Below are positions 1 through 6,366 of a DNA stretch of 6,437 nt, in pieces. Positions within the stretch are counted from its first letter, which is position 1. Each line of letters opens with the position of its first letter. A program made the translations under genes and the position numbers. This stretch comes from an uncultured Collinsella sp. (GTDB lineage Bacteria; Actinomycetota; Coriobacteriia; Coriobacteriales; Coriobacteriaceae), in contig CALINZ010000106.1 of NCBI GenBank assembly GCA_938045085.1, positions 1 through 6,437 of the forward strand. Reading direction: 5' to 3'. The notes beneath the pieces were generated by a model, which ran no database searches, was not told the DNA's origin, and saw only the letters and a list, made by a program, of their open reading frames with translations.

Positions 1-117
1 GAGCGTGCTAACTACATCCTGCGCGTCCGCGCCGTCGCCAAGGCGTGCTGCGAGGCCTATATGGCCGAGGTCGCTGGAGTCAACGAGAATGCCGACCAGG
101 AAGGCGAGGTGGCGTAA
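1..117 (+). CDS. glyQ: Glycyl-tRNA synthetase alpha subunit, C-terminal end (partial)
   Basis: This is the last 38 codons of a gene that begins before the window, read in frame 1 and ending in TAA at 115-117. The peptide starts ERANYILRVRAVAKACCEAY, which resembles the C-terminal helix of bacterial GlyQ (family pattern R-x-x-YI-x-R-x-R-x-L-A-x-x-V-A-x-x-Y). The alpha subunit carries the class II catalytic core that makes glycyl-adenylate and charges tRNA-Gly in an alpha2/beta2 enzyme with GlyS. The acidic tail after the helix (ending DQEGEVA) is typical of a variable terminus. Identity rests mainly on the match to the helix and on glyS following after only three bases, the standard glyQ-glyS operon order. 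The catalytic domain is outside the window and cannot be judged. Confidence 0.85.
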   Translation, partial: ERANYILRVRAVAKACCEAYMAEVAGVNENADQEGEVA

Positions 118-120
118 GCC

Positions 121-2217
121 ATGGCAGACGCTAAGGATTTCCTGTTTGAGATCGGTACGGAGGAAATGCCCTCTGCACCGCTGAACAATGCCGTCAAGCA
201 GCTTGGCACCATGATTGCCAAGGGTCTCGACGAGGCCGGCCTGGCCCACGGCGAGGTCCGCGTGATCTCGAGCCCGCGTCGTCTGGCTGCGCTCGTGGCC
301 GACGTCGCCACCGCGACCGATGAGGTTCACGAGGTCAAGCGTGGTCCCGCGGCAAACATTGCCTTTGATGCCGACGGCAACGCCACCAAGGCCGCCCAGG
401 GCTTCGCTCGCAAGTGCGGTGTGGCTGCCGAGGACCTGGTCCGTCGCGAGGACACTGACGGTCGCGAGTATGTGTTCGCCGAGAAGAACATTCCCTCCGC
501 ACCGGCTACGCCGATTCTGACCGCTCTGTGCGAGAAGACCATCGCCGGCCTGCAGTGGCCCAACTACCGCAGCCAGCGTTGGGGTCACGAGCATGCGACC
601 TTTGTTCGTCCGGTCCGCTGGATCTGCTGCCTTTTGGGCGAGGATGTTGTGCCCGTGTCGTTTGCCGACGTGACGAGTGGCAACACCACGCGTGGTCATC
701 GCGTACTTGGCCCTGGTGACCATGTGGTCGCCAGCCCCGCCGTCTACGAGCAAGTGCTCGAGGACGCCGGCGTGCTTTCTGCCGAGCGTCGTCGTGAAGC
801 CATCCTTGCCGGTATCGCCGAGGTCGAGGCTGCGCGCCCCGGTTGCCATGTCGACACGCCCAAGAAGGTCTTCGAGGAGGTCATCAACCTCTGCGAGTGG
901 CCGACGGTGCTTGTCGGTACCTTCGATGAGGAGTTCCTCAAGGTCCCGCACGAGATCATCTGCGAGTCCATGCTCACCAACCAGCGCTACTTCCCGATCT
1001 ATGACGGCGAGGGCAAGCTCACGCGTGAGTTCGTGGTCGTCTCCAACAGCAAGCCCGAGAACGCCGAGCGCGTGATCGACGGCAACGAGCGCGTCGTGCG
1101 TGCCCGTCTGGACGATGCCAAGTTCTTCTACGAGGAGGACCTGAAGATTTCCCTCGACGAGTTCCGTGAGCGTCTGGCCAAGGTCGCCTTCCAGGAGAAG
1201 CTCGGTAGCGTGCTCGCCAAGTCCGAGCGTATTGAGCAGCTCGCGCTCGCCATCGCCCGCGAGGCCCATCTGGGCGCCCACCTTGCCGCCGATGCCGCTC
1301 GCGCCGCTCACCTGTGCAAGGCCGACCTTGTATCCAACGCCGTCGTTGAGTTCACGAGCCAGCAGGGCGTTATGGGCGGTTATTACGCTTCCGCGATGGG
1401 GGAGAACGACGAGGTCGCCCACGCCATTCGCGATCACTATCATCCCCGCTTTGCCGGCGATGAGCTGCCCGAGGGCACCGCTGGCTGCATCGTGGCCTGT
1501 GCCGACAAGCTCGATACCATTGCGGGTATCTTTGCCATCGGCGAGCCCCCGACCGGCTCGTCCGACCCGTACGCGCTGCGTCGCGCCGCCATCGGCATCA
1601 TCAACATCCTGCGCGACCGTCTGCCGATCGACCCCACGTCGCTCATCGACTTTGCGCTCGAGCTCTATAGCGAGCAGGGCATTGAGTTCGACGCCGCCGA
1701 GGTCGCCCAGCAGGTTCGTGACTTCTTCCACGGCCGTCTGGTGAGCATGGCCCGCGACGAGAAGATTCCGGCCGACACCGTTGCCGCCGTCTCCGCGGTG
1801 CACATCATTGCCCCGTCGCTCTTCTTCGCCCGCTGCGCCGCCCTCGATGAGGCCCGCAAGAACGACGCCGAGACCTTCGACAACCTGGCAACCGCCTACG
1901 CCCGCGCGGCGCACATCTCCAAGCCCGAGCTGGGCGCGGAGTACGATCGCGCCCTGATGGGCGAGGTCGAGCTTGCGCTTGCCGATGCCTCCGAGGCCGC
2001 TCAGACCGCCGTCGACGCCGCTCTCGCCGCCGAGGATTATCCTGCCGCGTTTGCCGCTCTGGCCGCCCTGCGCGCACCCATCGACCGTTTCTTCGATGAG
2101 GTCATGGTCATGGACAAGGACGAGCAGCTCCGCGATAATCGCCTTAAGCTGCTCAACCGCTTCGAGGCCGTTTTCTCCGGCATCGCCAACATCGGTGAGC
2201 TTGCCCGCAAAAAGTAA
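121..2217 (+). CDS. glyS: Glycyl-tRNA synthetase beta subunit
   Basis: GlyS is the beta subunit of the tetrameric bacterial glycyl-tRNA synthetase. It binds and positions tRNA-Gly while GlyQ performs catalysis in the cytoplasm. The 698-residue product matches the usual length of about 690. Visible family motifs are FLFEIGTEEMP (residues 7-17), FVRPVRW (161-167), MGGYYASAMGE (418-428) followed by the degenerate HD-like segment HAIRDHYHPRFAGDELP (434-450), and the DALR-type anticodon-binding C-terminus with FFDEVMVM (657-664) and a closing RLKLLNRF stretch. The ATG at 121 is chosen because the N-terminal motif starts six residues later and a purine-rich GAGGTGG (106-112), lying inside the end of glyQ, gives suitable spacing. 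Only three bases separate it from the glyQ stop, so the two are surely co-transcribed and probably translationally coupled. The frame is intact, with strong G/C-ending codon bias as expected for a highly expressed housekeeping gene. Confidence 0.97.
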   Translation: MADAKDFLFEIGTEEMPSAPLNNAVKQLGTMIAKGLDEAGLAHGEVRVISSPRRLAALVADVATATDEVHEVKRGPAANIAFDADGNATKAAQGFARKCGVAAEDLVRREDTDGREYVFAEKNIPSAPATPILTALCEKTIAGLQWPNYRSQRWGHEHATFVRPVRWICCLLGEDVVPVSFADVTSGNTTRGHRVLGPGDHVVASPAVYEQVLEDAGVLSAERRREAILAGIAEVEAARPGCHVDTPKKVFEEVINLCEWPTVLVGTFDEEFLKVPHEIICESMLTNQRYFPIYDGEGKLTREFVVVSNSKPENAERVIDGNERVVRARLDDAKFFYEEDLKISLDEFRERLAKVAFQEKLGSVLAKSERIEQLALAIAREAHLGAHLAADAARAAHLCKADLVSNAVVEFTSQQGVMGGYYASAMGENDEVAHAIRDHYHPRFAGDELPEGTAGCIVACADKLDTIAGIFAIGEPPTGSSDPYALRRAAIGIINILRDRLPIDPTSLIDFALELYSEQGIEFDAAEVAQQVRDFFHGRLVSMARDEKIPADTVAAVSAVHIIAPSLFFARCAALDEARKNDAETFDNLATAYARAAHISKPELGAEYDRALMGEVELALADASEAAQTAVDAALAAEDYPAAFAALAALRAPIDRFFDEVMVMDKDEQLRDNRLKLLNRFEAVFSGIANIGELARKK

Positions 2218-2224
2218 GCCAGCC

Positions 2225-2238
2225 TGCGCGTAAGCGCA
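2225..2238 (+). other. Small GNRA-loop hairpin before the regulatory-protein RBS
   Basis: TGCGC (2225-2229) pairs perfectly with GCGCA (2234-2238) around a GTAA loop, which is a GNRA-class tetraloop. It sits in the 34-base gap between glyS and the next gene. The Shine-Dalgarno AGGAG (2241-2245) begins two bases after the stem. No U-tract follows, so it is not a terminator. It could mark an RNase processing point or tune translation, or it may be chance in GC-rich DNA. Confidence 0.35.
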
Positions 2239-2251
2239 AAAGGAGCCCCGC

Positions 2252-3127
2252 ATGGATTGCCCGGTCACCGCTCGTCCCACCGTTATCGTTATCTCCGACT
2301 CGCTCGGTGATACCGCTTGTGAGGTGGTGCTTGCGGCGTCCGGGCAATTTGATGAAGGGGCTTTTCGTCTCTTGCGCCTGCCCAAGGTGAACTCGGTGGA
2401 GCAGGTCAAGTCGTTTGTGGGTCCGCGCGTCGATGCGGACCATCGTGATATTGCCGTGTTCCACACCATTGTCGATCCGGCGCTTCGCGCCCGCGTACTC
2501 GATTACCTGGGCATGCTTCATATCCGTTCGGTCGACCTGATCGGTCCGACACTTGCCGTGCTGTCATCGCTCATCGGTGTGCCGCCCAAGGGCGTCGCGG
2601 GCGTGATTCACAGGACCGATGACCGCTATTTCCATCGCATCGAGGCCATGGAGTATTTCGTTGAGCACGATGATGGGCGCGGCTGCGACGACCTTTCGGG
2701 GGCAGATATCGTGCTGCTGGGCGTATCGCGCACGTCCAAGACGCCGCTGTCGATGTATTTGGCCTATCAGGGTTACAAGGTTGCCAATGTTCCGTTGGCC
2801 CATGGCATGGAGCCGCCGAAGTCGATTTACAAGGTCGACCCGATGCGGTTGTTTGGTCTGATTTCGACTGTCGATGTGATCTCTGAGATTCGCGATAGCC
2901 GCTTGGGCGATGACTATGCTCGCGCCGTCGCCGGCTCCTATGCCGAGCCCGAGAGCGTGCGCAGCGAGCTCGAGGAAGCCCGTGCCCTCATGAAGCGTCT
3001 GGGCTGCTTTGTGGTGCGTACCGATGGCAAAGCGATTGAGGAGAGCGCCTCCGAGATCATCGGTCATTTGATGGAAATCCAAGAAGCCCGTGCCCGCCGC
3101 GCCGCCCGCCGAGGTCAGCAAAGCTAA
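2252..3127 (+). CDS. Pyruvate, phosphate dikinase regulatory protein (DUF299 / PDRP family)
   Basis: This is a bifunctional cytoplasmic enzyme. Family members use ADP to phosphorylate, and so inactivate, a threonine beside the catalytic histidine of PPDK, and use phosphate to remove that group and reactivate it. Homologues are called YqfL in Bacillus; PpsR in E. coli is the version acting on PEP synthase. The 291-residue product has the expected N-terminal VISDSLGDTA-like segment (residues 13-22), FHRIEAMEYFVEHDDG (127-142), the P-loop-like GVSRTSKTP (157-165) and GYKVANVPL (174-182). The C-terminal tail is Arg/Ala-rich. AGGAG at 2241-2245, six bases before the ATG at 2252, supports the start. 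The gene lies 34 bases after glyS, so it may be read from the glyQS transcript, and 298 bases before ppdK, which encodes its likely substrate. PPDK is preferred over PEP synthase as the target because of this neighbour. Codon choice is less biased than in glyS or ppdK, which fits a lowly expressed regulator. The frame is intact. Confidence 0.95.
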   Translation: MDCPVTARPTVIVISDSLGDTACEVVLAASGQFDEGAFRLLRLPKVNSVEQVKSFVGPRVDADHRDIAVFHTIVDPALRARVLDYLGMLHIRSVDLIGPTLAVLSSLIGVPPKGVAGVIHRTDDRYFHRIEAMEYFVEHDDGRGCDDLSGADIVLLGVSRTSKTPLSMYLAYQGYKVANVPLAHGMEPPKSIYKVDPMRLFGLISTVDVISEIRDSRLGDDYARAVAGSYAEPESVRSELEEARALMKRLGCFVVRTDGKAIEESASEIIGHLMEIQEARARRAARRGQQS

Positions 3128-3219
3128 CTCATTGGGGTAGCTAAAAATTCACCGGCCTTAAAATACTATCTAAAAATAATGCACGATATTGGTAAAGCGA
3201 TTTAGCAAAGAACTTGCAT

Positions 3220-3250
3220 TTGACCTGCAATTTTCTTGCAGTGGTATCTT
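3220..3250 (+). promoter_or_regulatory. Candidate promoter of ppdK
   Basis: This lies in the AT-rich part of the 298-base gap before ppdK. TTGACC (3220-3225) resembles a -35 box. TATCTT (3245-3250), preceded by TG one base upstream (3242-3243), resembles an extended -10. The 19-base spacer is longer than ideal, which the extended -10 could offset. Transcription would start near 3257 and give a leader of about 170 bases. A second possible -10, TATAGT at 3345-3350, has no good -35 box. Confidence 0.5.
3225..3241. promoter_or_regulatory. Operator-like inverted repeat inside the ppdK promoter
   Basis: CTGCAA (3225-3230) and TTGCAG (3236-3241) form a perfect 6-bp inverted repeat with a 5-base centre. 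It lies between the proposed -35 and -10 boxes. An upstream CTTGCA (3213-3218) repeats the CTTGCA at 3235-3240 exactly 22 bases away, about two helical turns, and also makes an inverted pair with the TGCAA at 3226-3230. This arrangement is what a dimeric repressor site looks like. CTTGCAG-type repeats are known near some actinobacterial carbohydrate-regulated promoters bound by LacI-type proteins, but naming a regulator here would be a guess. Confidence 0.4.
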
Positions 3251-3253
3251 CAT

Positions 3254-3303
3254 AAGGTAACCACCTTTACCTACCGTTTACCGCCGCATTTATCACGTTT
3301 ACC
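3254..3303. repeat. Phased TTTACC repeat array in the ppdK leader
   Basis: TTTACC occurs at 3266-3271, 3277-3282 and 3298-3303, with starts 11 and 21 bases apart, so all copies face the same side of the helix. The last two share the longer CGTTTACC (3275-3282 and 3296-3303). An inverted repeat AAGGT-AACC-ACCTT (3254-3267) overlaps the first copy, and an inverted copy GGTAAA lies upstream at 3191-3196. The array sits just downstream of the proposed -10, over the transcription start and early leader. It reads most naturally as protein-binding sites, though the regulator is unknown. Confidence 0.4.
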
Positions 3304-3358
3304 AAACCCCTCGCCCTCTACGCAAGCCCGCTCAACGTCCGCCGTATAGTTCCCTCAC

Positions 3359-3377
3359 GGCCCGCATCCGGCGGGTC
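3359..3377 (+). other. Stem-loop in the ppdK 5' leader
   Basis: GGCCCGC (3359-3365) can pair with GCGGGTC (3371-3377), including one G-T wobble, around a 5-base loop ATCCG. It is about 35 bases upstream of the ppdK Shine-Dalgarno and is not followed by a T-run. It could stabilise the message or form part of a larger leader fold. I do not recognise a known riboswitch in this leader. Confidence 0.35.
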
Positions 3378-3412
3378 GATTCGTCACCACGGTCGTGCGC
3401 GAGAGCGCATGG

Positions 3413-3428
3413 AAGGGGAAGTATCGTG
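3413..3428 (+). promoter_or_regulatory. Ribosome binding site and GTG start of ppdK
   Basis: AAGGGGAA (3413-3420) is a purine-rich Shine-Dalgarno about seven bases before the GTG at 3426. This site decides the start. The only nearby ATG (3409-3411) overlaps the upstream edge of the Shine-Dalgarno and is out of frame with the PPDK coding frame. The GTG reading gives the conserved N-terminus (RVYRFGTDAQG) right from the beginning. Confidence 0.75.
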
Positions 3429-5582
3429 AGCGATTGCAAGAGGGTTTACCGTTTTGGAACCGACGCCCAGGGCACCTGTGTCACTGAGGGCGACAAGTCC
3501 ATGAACTTTGTGCTTGGCGGCAAGGGCGCAAACCTTGCCGAGATGAGCCGCATCGGCCTGCCGGTTCCCGGTGGCTTTACCATTACCTGCCAGACCTGTG
3601 TCGAGTACTCCGGTGCCGGCAACCTCTGGCCCGAAGGCGCACTCGACGAGATCGTTGCTGCCGAGGCCGACCTCGAGGCCCGCTGCGGCAAGAAGCTTGG
3701 CGACGCCTCCGATCCGCTGCTCGTGTCGGTTCGCTCGGGCGCTCCGTTCTCCATGCCCGGCATGATGGACACGGTCCTCAACTTAGGCCTCAACGACGAC
3801 TCCGTTCAGGGACTCATCGCCCAGACGCAAAACCCGCGTTTTGCCTGGGATAGCTACCGCCGCTTTATTCAGATGTTCTCCAACGTCGTTATGGGCGTCG
3901 ACGCCGACCTGTTCGAGAACGCGCTGACCCAGGCACGCCTGGTTTCCGGCGTTCGCGTCGATTCCGAGCTTTCGGCCGAAGACCTGCAGGAGCTCGTCGA
4001 GACCTTTAAGAGCATTTTCTCCGAGAACGTCGAGGTCGCCCTGTATCCCGAGCTCGAGGTCGCCGACGGCAAGCCCGTCTTCCCGCACGATCCGGAGCTT
4101 CAGTTGCGCCTTGCCATCCAGGCCGTCTTTGGCAGCTGGATGAACGAGCGCGCCTGCATCTACCGCAAGCAGCATGGCATTTCTGACGAGCTCGGCACCG
4201 CCGTCAACGTGCAGGCCATGGCCTTTGGCAACAAGGGGGAGACCTCTGCGACCGGCGTCGCTTTTACGCGCAACCCGGCCGACGGCACTAAGGAGTTCTA
4301 TGGTGACTTTTTGGTTAATGCCCAGGGCGAGGATGTCGTCGCCGGCATCCGCAACACCGAGCCCATCGCCGACCTCAAGAACACTCCGGGCCTCGAGTCT
4401 GCAGGTGAAGAGCTCGAGCGCGTGTTCCTGACGCTCGAGGACCATTACCGCGATATGTGCGATATCGAGTTCACCATCGAGCAGGGTAAGCTCTGGATGC
4501 TCCAGACCCGCGTGGGCAAGCGCACTGCTACCGCCGCCCTGCGCATCGCCATCGAAATGGTCGAGGAGGGTCTGATCACCCGCGAGGAGGCCGTGAGCCG
4601 CATCGATCCCGCGCAGCTCGACCAGCTCCTGCATCCGCAGTTCGATGCCTCCAAGAAGTACGAGGCCCTGGCCAGCGGTCTGAACGCCAGCCCTGGTGCC
4701 GCCGTGGGCGAGGTCGTGTTCTCGAGCGACGATGCCGTCGCGCGCGCCAACGAGGGTCACAAGGTCATTTTGGTTCGCTGGGAGACCAACCCCGATGACC
4801 TGAAGGGCATGGTCGCCGCCGAGGGTATCCTGACCAGCCACGGTGGCAAGACGAGCCATGCCGCCGTTATCGCTCGCGGTATGGGTACGCCCTGCGTCTG
4901 CGGCGTTGAGCGCTTCCACATCGACGCCGCCGAGAAGGTCGTGCGCATCGAGGGTAGCGATCGTGTGCTGCACGAAGGCGATGTCATCTCCATCGACGGC
5001 ACCCAGGGCATCGTCGTCGATGCCGCTGTCGATTTGGTCTCCGCCGAGCTCACCGGCGACCTGGACATCATCCTGTCCTGGGCCGACGAGATCCGTCTGG
5101 ACGAGACCTGTGGCCACGCCAACCATGTGCGCGTCAACGCCGACAACCCCGAGGACGCCGAGCTCGCCCTCGAGTTTGGTGCCGAGGCCATTGGCCTGTG
5201 CCGCACCGAGCATATGTTCCTTGGCGACCGTAAGAACATCATCCAGAGCTTTATCCTGTCTGACGATGAGGCCGTGAAACAGCAGGCCCTGGCCGACCTG
5301 CTCAAGGTTCAGACCGAGGACTTCCTGGCGATGTTCAAGACCATGTCCGGTCGCGATGTGGTCGTTCGCCTGCTCGATCCGCCGCTGCACGAGTTCCTGG
5401 ATAATCCGCGTGAGCTCGAGGTCGCCATCACCAAGAAGGAAGCCGCTGGCGCCAACGAGGAAGAGCTTGCCGCTCTGCGCACCCGCCTGCGTCGTATCGA
5501 CGGCATGGTCGAGTCCAACCCGATGCTCGGCCTGCGCGGTGTGCGCCTGTCCGTTGTCTTTGGCGACCTGCCACTCATGCAA

Positions 5583-5593
5583 GTGCTGCCCGC
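5583..5593 (+). other. Frame break in ppdK, apparent 19-base deletion
   Basis: Frame one reads family-like sequence up to MQV (codons 5577-5585). The frame starting at GCC 5588 reads AARLIKEGVDPRPEIM. PPDKs I recall, such as the maize enzyme, have 19 residues (57 bases) between the MQ and PEIM motifs; here there are 38 bases. The difference, 19, is not a multiple of three and explains the frame change. The lost codons would correspond to the RA-x-x-EAA helix. The join has GTGC directly followed by TGCC, so a short TGC match could have mediated the loss. Confidence 0.7.
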
Positions 5594-6157
5594 CTTATCA
5601 AGGAGGGCGTCGACCCGCGCCCCGAGATCATGGTTCCGCTCGTTTCCATTACGGCCGAGCACGTTCAGACTCGCGAGGTCATCGAGCGCGTGATCGCCGA
5701 GGTTTCCGCCGAGGAGGGCGTCGAGCTCAATATTCCCGTGGGCACGATGCTCGAGCTGCCGCGTGCCTGCATGGTTGCCGACGAGATCGCGCAGCACGCC
5801 GACTTCTTCTGCTTTGGCACCAACGACCTTACCCAGACGACCTTCGGCTTCTCTCGTGACGATGCCGAGGCCAAGTTCATCCCTTTGTACATGCACAAGA
5901 AGATCCTGAAGGACAACCCCTTCGAGACCATCGACTCGGCGGTACTCGAGCTGGTGCGCATGGCTGTCGAGAAGGGTCGTGCTACCAACCCCGATATGCA
6001 CTTTGGCGTGTGCGGCGAGCACGGCGGCGACCCCAAGTCCATCAAGGCCCTGTTTAACGTGGCCGACGTGGACTACGTGTCCTGTTCGCCCTATCGCGTG
6101 CCCCTCGCGCGCCTGGCGGCCGCCCAGGCCAAGCTCGAGGCCAAGCGTTCCGCCTAA
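5588..6157 (+). pseudogene. ppdK: PPDK C-terminal segment in the shifted frame
   Basis: This open stretch of 189 codons continues the PPDK PEP/pyruvate-binding barrel in the frame one base back from the upstream part. Motifs in order are PEIMVPLV, GTMLELPRACMVADEIA, FFCFGTNDLTQ, FGVCGEHGGDP with the active-site cysteine encoded at 6011-6013, and YVSCSPYRVPLARLAAAQA at the end. The first ATG in frame is at 5630, within PEIM. A Shine-Dalgarno-like AAGGAGGG (5600-5607) lies 22 bases before it, too far to be a good initiator. A fragment made from here would lack the ATP and phosphohistidine domains. It is best treated as the separated tail of ppdK, not an independent gene. Confidence 0.8.
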
Positions 6158-6194
6158 CGTTTTGGGTTTGGGCGCCTAGCGTAGCCCCCTTCAC

Positions 6195-6224
6195 GCCGCC
6201 CGTCTCATTCGTGAGGCGGGCGGT
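6195..6224 (+). terminator. Stem-loop terminator after ppdK
   Basis: This is a long GC-rich hairpin 37 bases after the ppdK stop. The strand 6196-6207 pairs with 6212-6223 over 12 positions, with one T-G wobble, around a TTCG tetraloop. A further G-T wobble (6195/6224) may extend it. The downstream run is poor: TTATCAT follows directly, and T-rich stretches appear only at 6238-6249. It probably ends the ppdK transcript and separates it from rplS, but the termination mechanism is less certain than for a textbook intrinsic terminator. Confidence 0.65.
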
Positions 6225-6257
6225 TATCATGTGCGGGTTTTGTCTTTTTGTCTGCGT

Positions 6258-6297
6258 AAAAAATTGTTCTTGCAGCAGAAACCCGCGCGTGTATACT
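6258..6297 (+). promoter_or_regulatory. Promoter of rplS with upstream A-tract
   Basis: TTGCAG (6270-6275) and TATACT (6292-6297) are separated by 16 bases, a good sigma-70-type match. AAAAAATT (6258-6265) lies just upstream of the -35 and fits a proximal UP element. Transcription would begin near 6304, leaving a leader of about 60 bases before the L19 start codon. A strong promoter suits a ribosomal protein operon. Confidence 0.7.
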
Positions 6298-6318
6298 CGA
6301 ATACGTTTGTTCAACTAC

Positions 6319-6342
6319 GTGCCGGCCAAGGTGGTACGGCAC
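6319..6342 (+). other. Hairpin in the rplS leader
   Basis: GTGCCG (6319-6324) pairs perfectly with CGGCAC (6337-6342) around a 12-base loop that contains complementary CC and GG. It lies within the predicted untranslated leader, 12 bases before the Shine-Dalgarno AAGGA. Leader hairpins controlling L19 synthesis are described in other bacterial groups, so an autoregulatory site is possible. The sequence alone does not identify it as a member of a known leader family. Confidence 0.4.
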
Positions 6343-6366
6343 CTCTAGAAGAGTAAGGAATTGCAC

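Larger units (their letters stand above)
3426..6157 (+). pseudogene. ppdK: Pyruvate, phosphate dikinase, frame-disrupted
   Basis: PPDK catalyses pyruvate + ATP + phosphate <-> PEP + AMP + PPi in the cytoplasm. The first frame (3426-5693, 755 codons) carries the ATP-grasp domain, with GGKGANLAEM (residues 31-40), RSGAPFSMPGMMD (103-115), GNKGETSATGVAFTRNP (268-284) and LWMLQTR (356-362). It then carries the swivelling phosphohistidine domain, GGKTSHAAV (473-481), with catalytic His478 and regulatory Thr476, and the first half of the PEP/pyruvate barrel, with GLCRTEH (Arg593), VVVRLLDPP (Arg648) and MLGLRGVRL (700-708). After residue 720 homology jumps to another frame, which holds the rest of the barrel to the stop at 6155-6157. 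Restoring 19 missing bases would give 916 residues, close to bacterial PPDK length. As read, the product is about 720 native residues plus a 35-residue unrelated tail, without the C-terminal catalytic part. Either the gene is broken or the assembly is wrong here. The rest looks well conserved, with strong codon bias and no other stops, so any loss must be recent. Confidence 0.85.

Noticed and set aside
1805..2077. Arg-rich minus-strand and Ser/Pro/Arg-rich plus-strand frames within glyS and ppdK.
   Set aside because: Low-complexity translations typical of wrong frames in GC-rich genes. They lie wholly inside confidently identified genes and have no separate ribosome binding site.
3122..3142. 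Terminator after the regulatory-protein gene, from AGCTA (3122-3126) and TAGCT (3138-3142).
   Set aside because: Only five AT-rich base pairs with an 11-base loop, followed by A-rich rather than T-rich sequence. It is too weak to call.
3345..3350. TATAGT as the main -10 of ppdK.
   Set aside because: No recognisable -35 box lies 16-19 bases upstream. It remains possible only as an activator-dependent start and is mentioned as such.
3783..5582. A 599-codon open frame on the minus strand opposite ppdK, plus a 237-codon one at 5309-6022.
   Set aside because: GC-rich, codon-biased genes routinely leave one antisense frame free of stops. The translation (rich in Gly, Asp, Leu, Val, His) mirrors the sense codons and resembles no family I know. 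Its edges lie inside ppdK, and PPDK homology on the + strand explains the region.
5583..5632. Programmed -1 frameshift in ppdK, stimulated by the Shine-Dalgarno-like AAGGAGGG at 5600-5607.
   Set aside because: The direction is -1, but there is no proper slippery heptamer. Conserved residues of the new frame start upstream of the Shine-Dalgarno, and about six conserved residues are missing altogether. A deletion fits better than recoding. AAGGAGGG simply encodes Lys-Glu-Gly.
5630..6157. The C-terminal PPDK piece as an independent 175-residue gene starting at ATG 5630.
   Set aside because: The ATG lies inside the conserved PEIM motif and homology extends upstream of it in the same frame. The Shine-Dalgarno-like sequence is 22 bases away, too far for good initiation.
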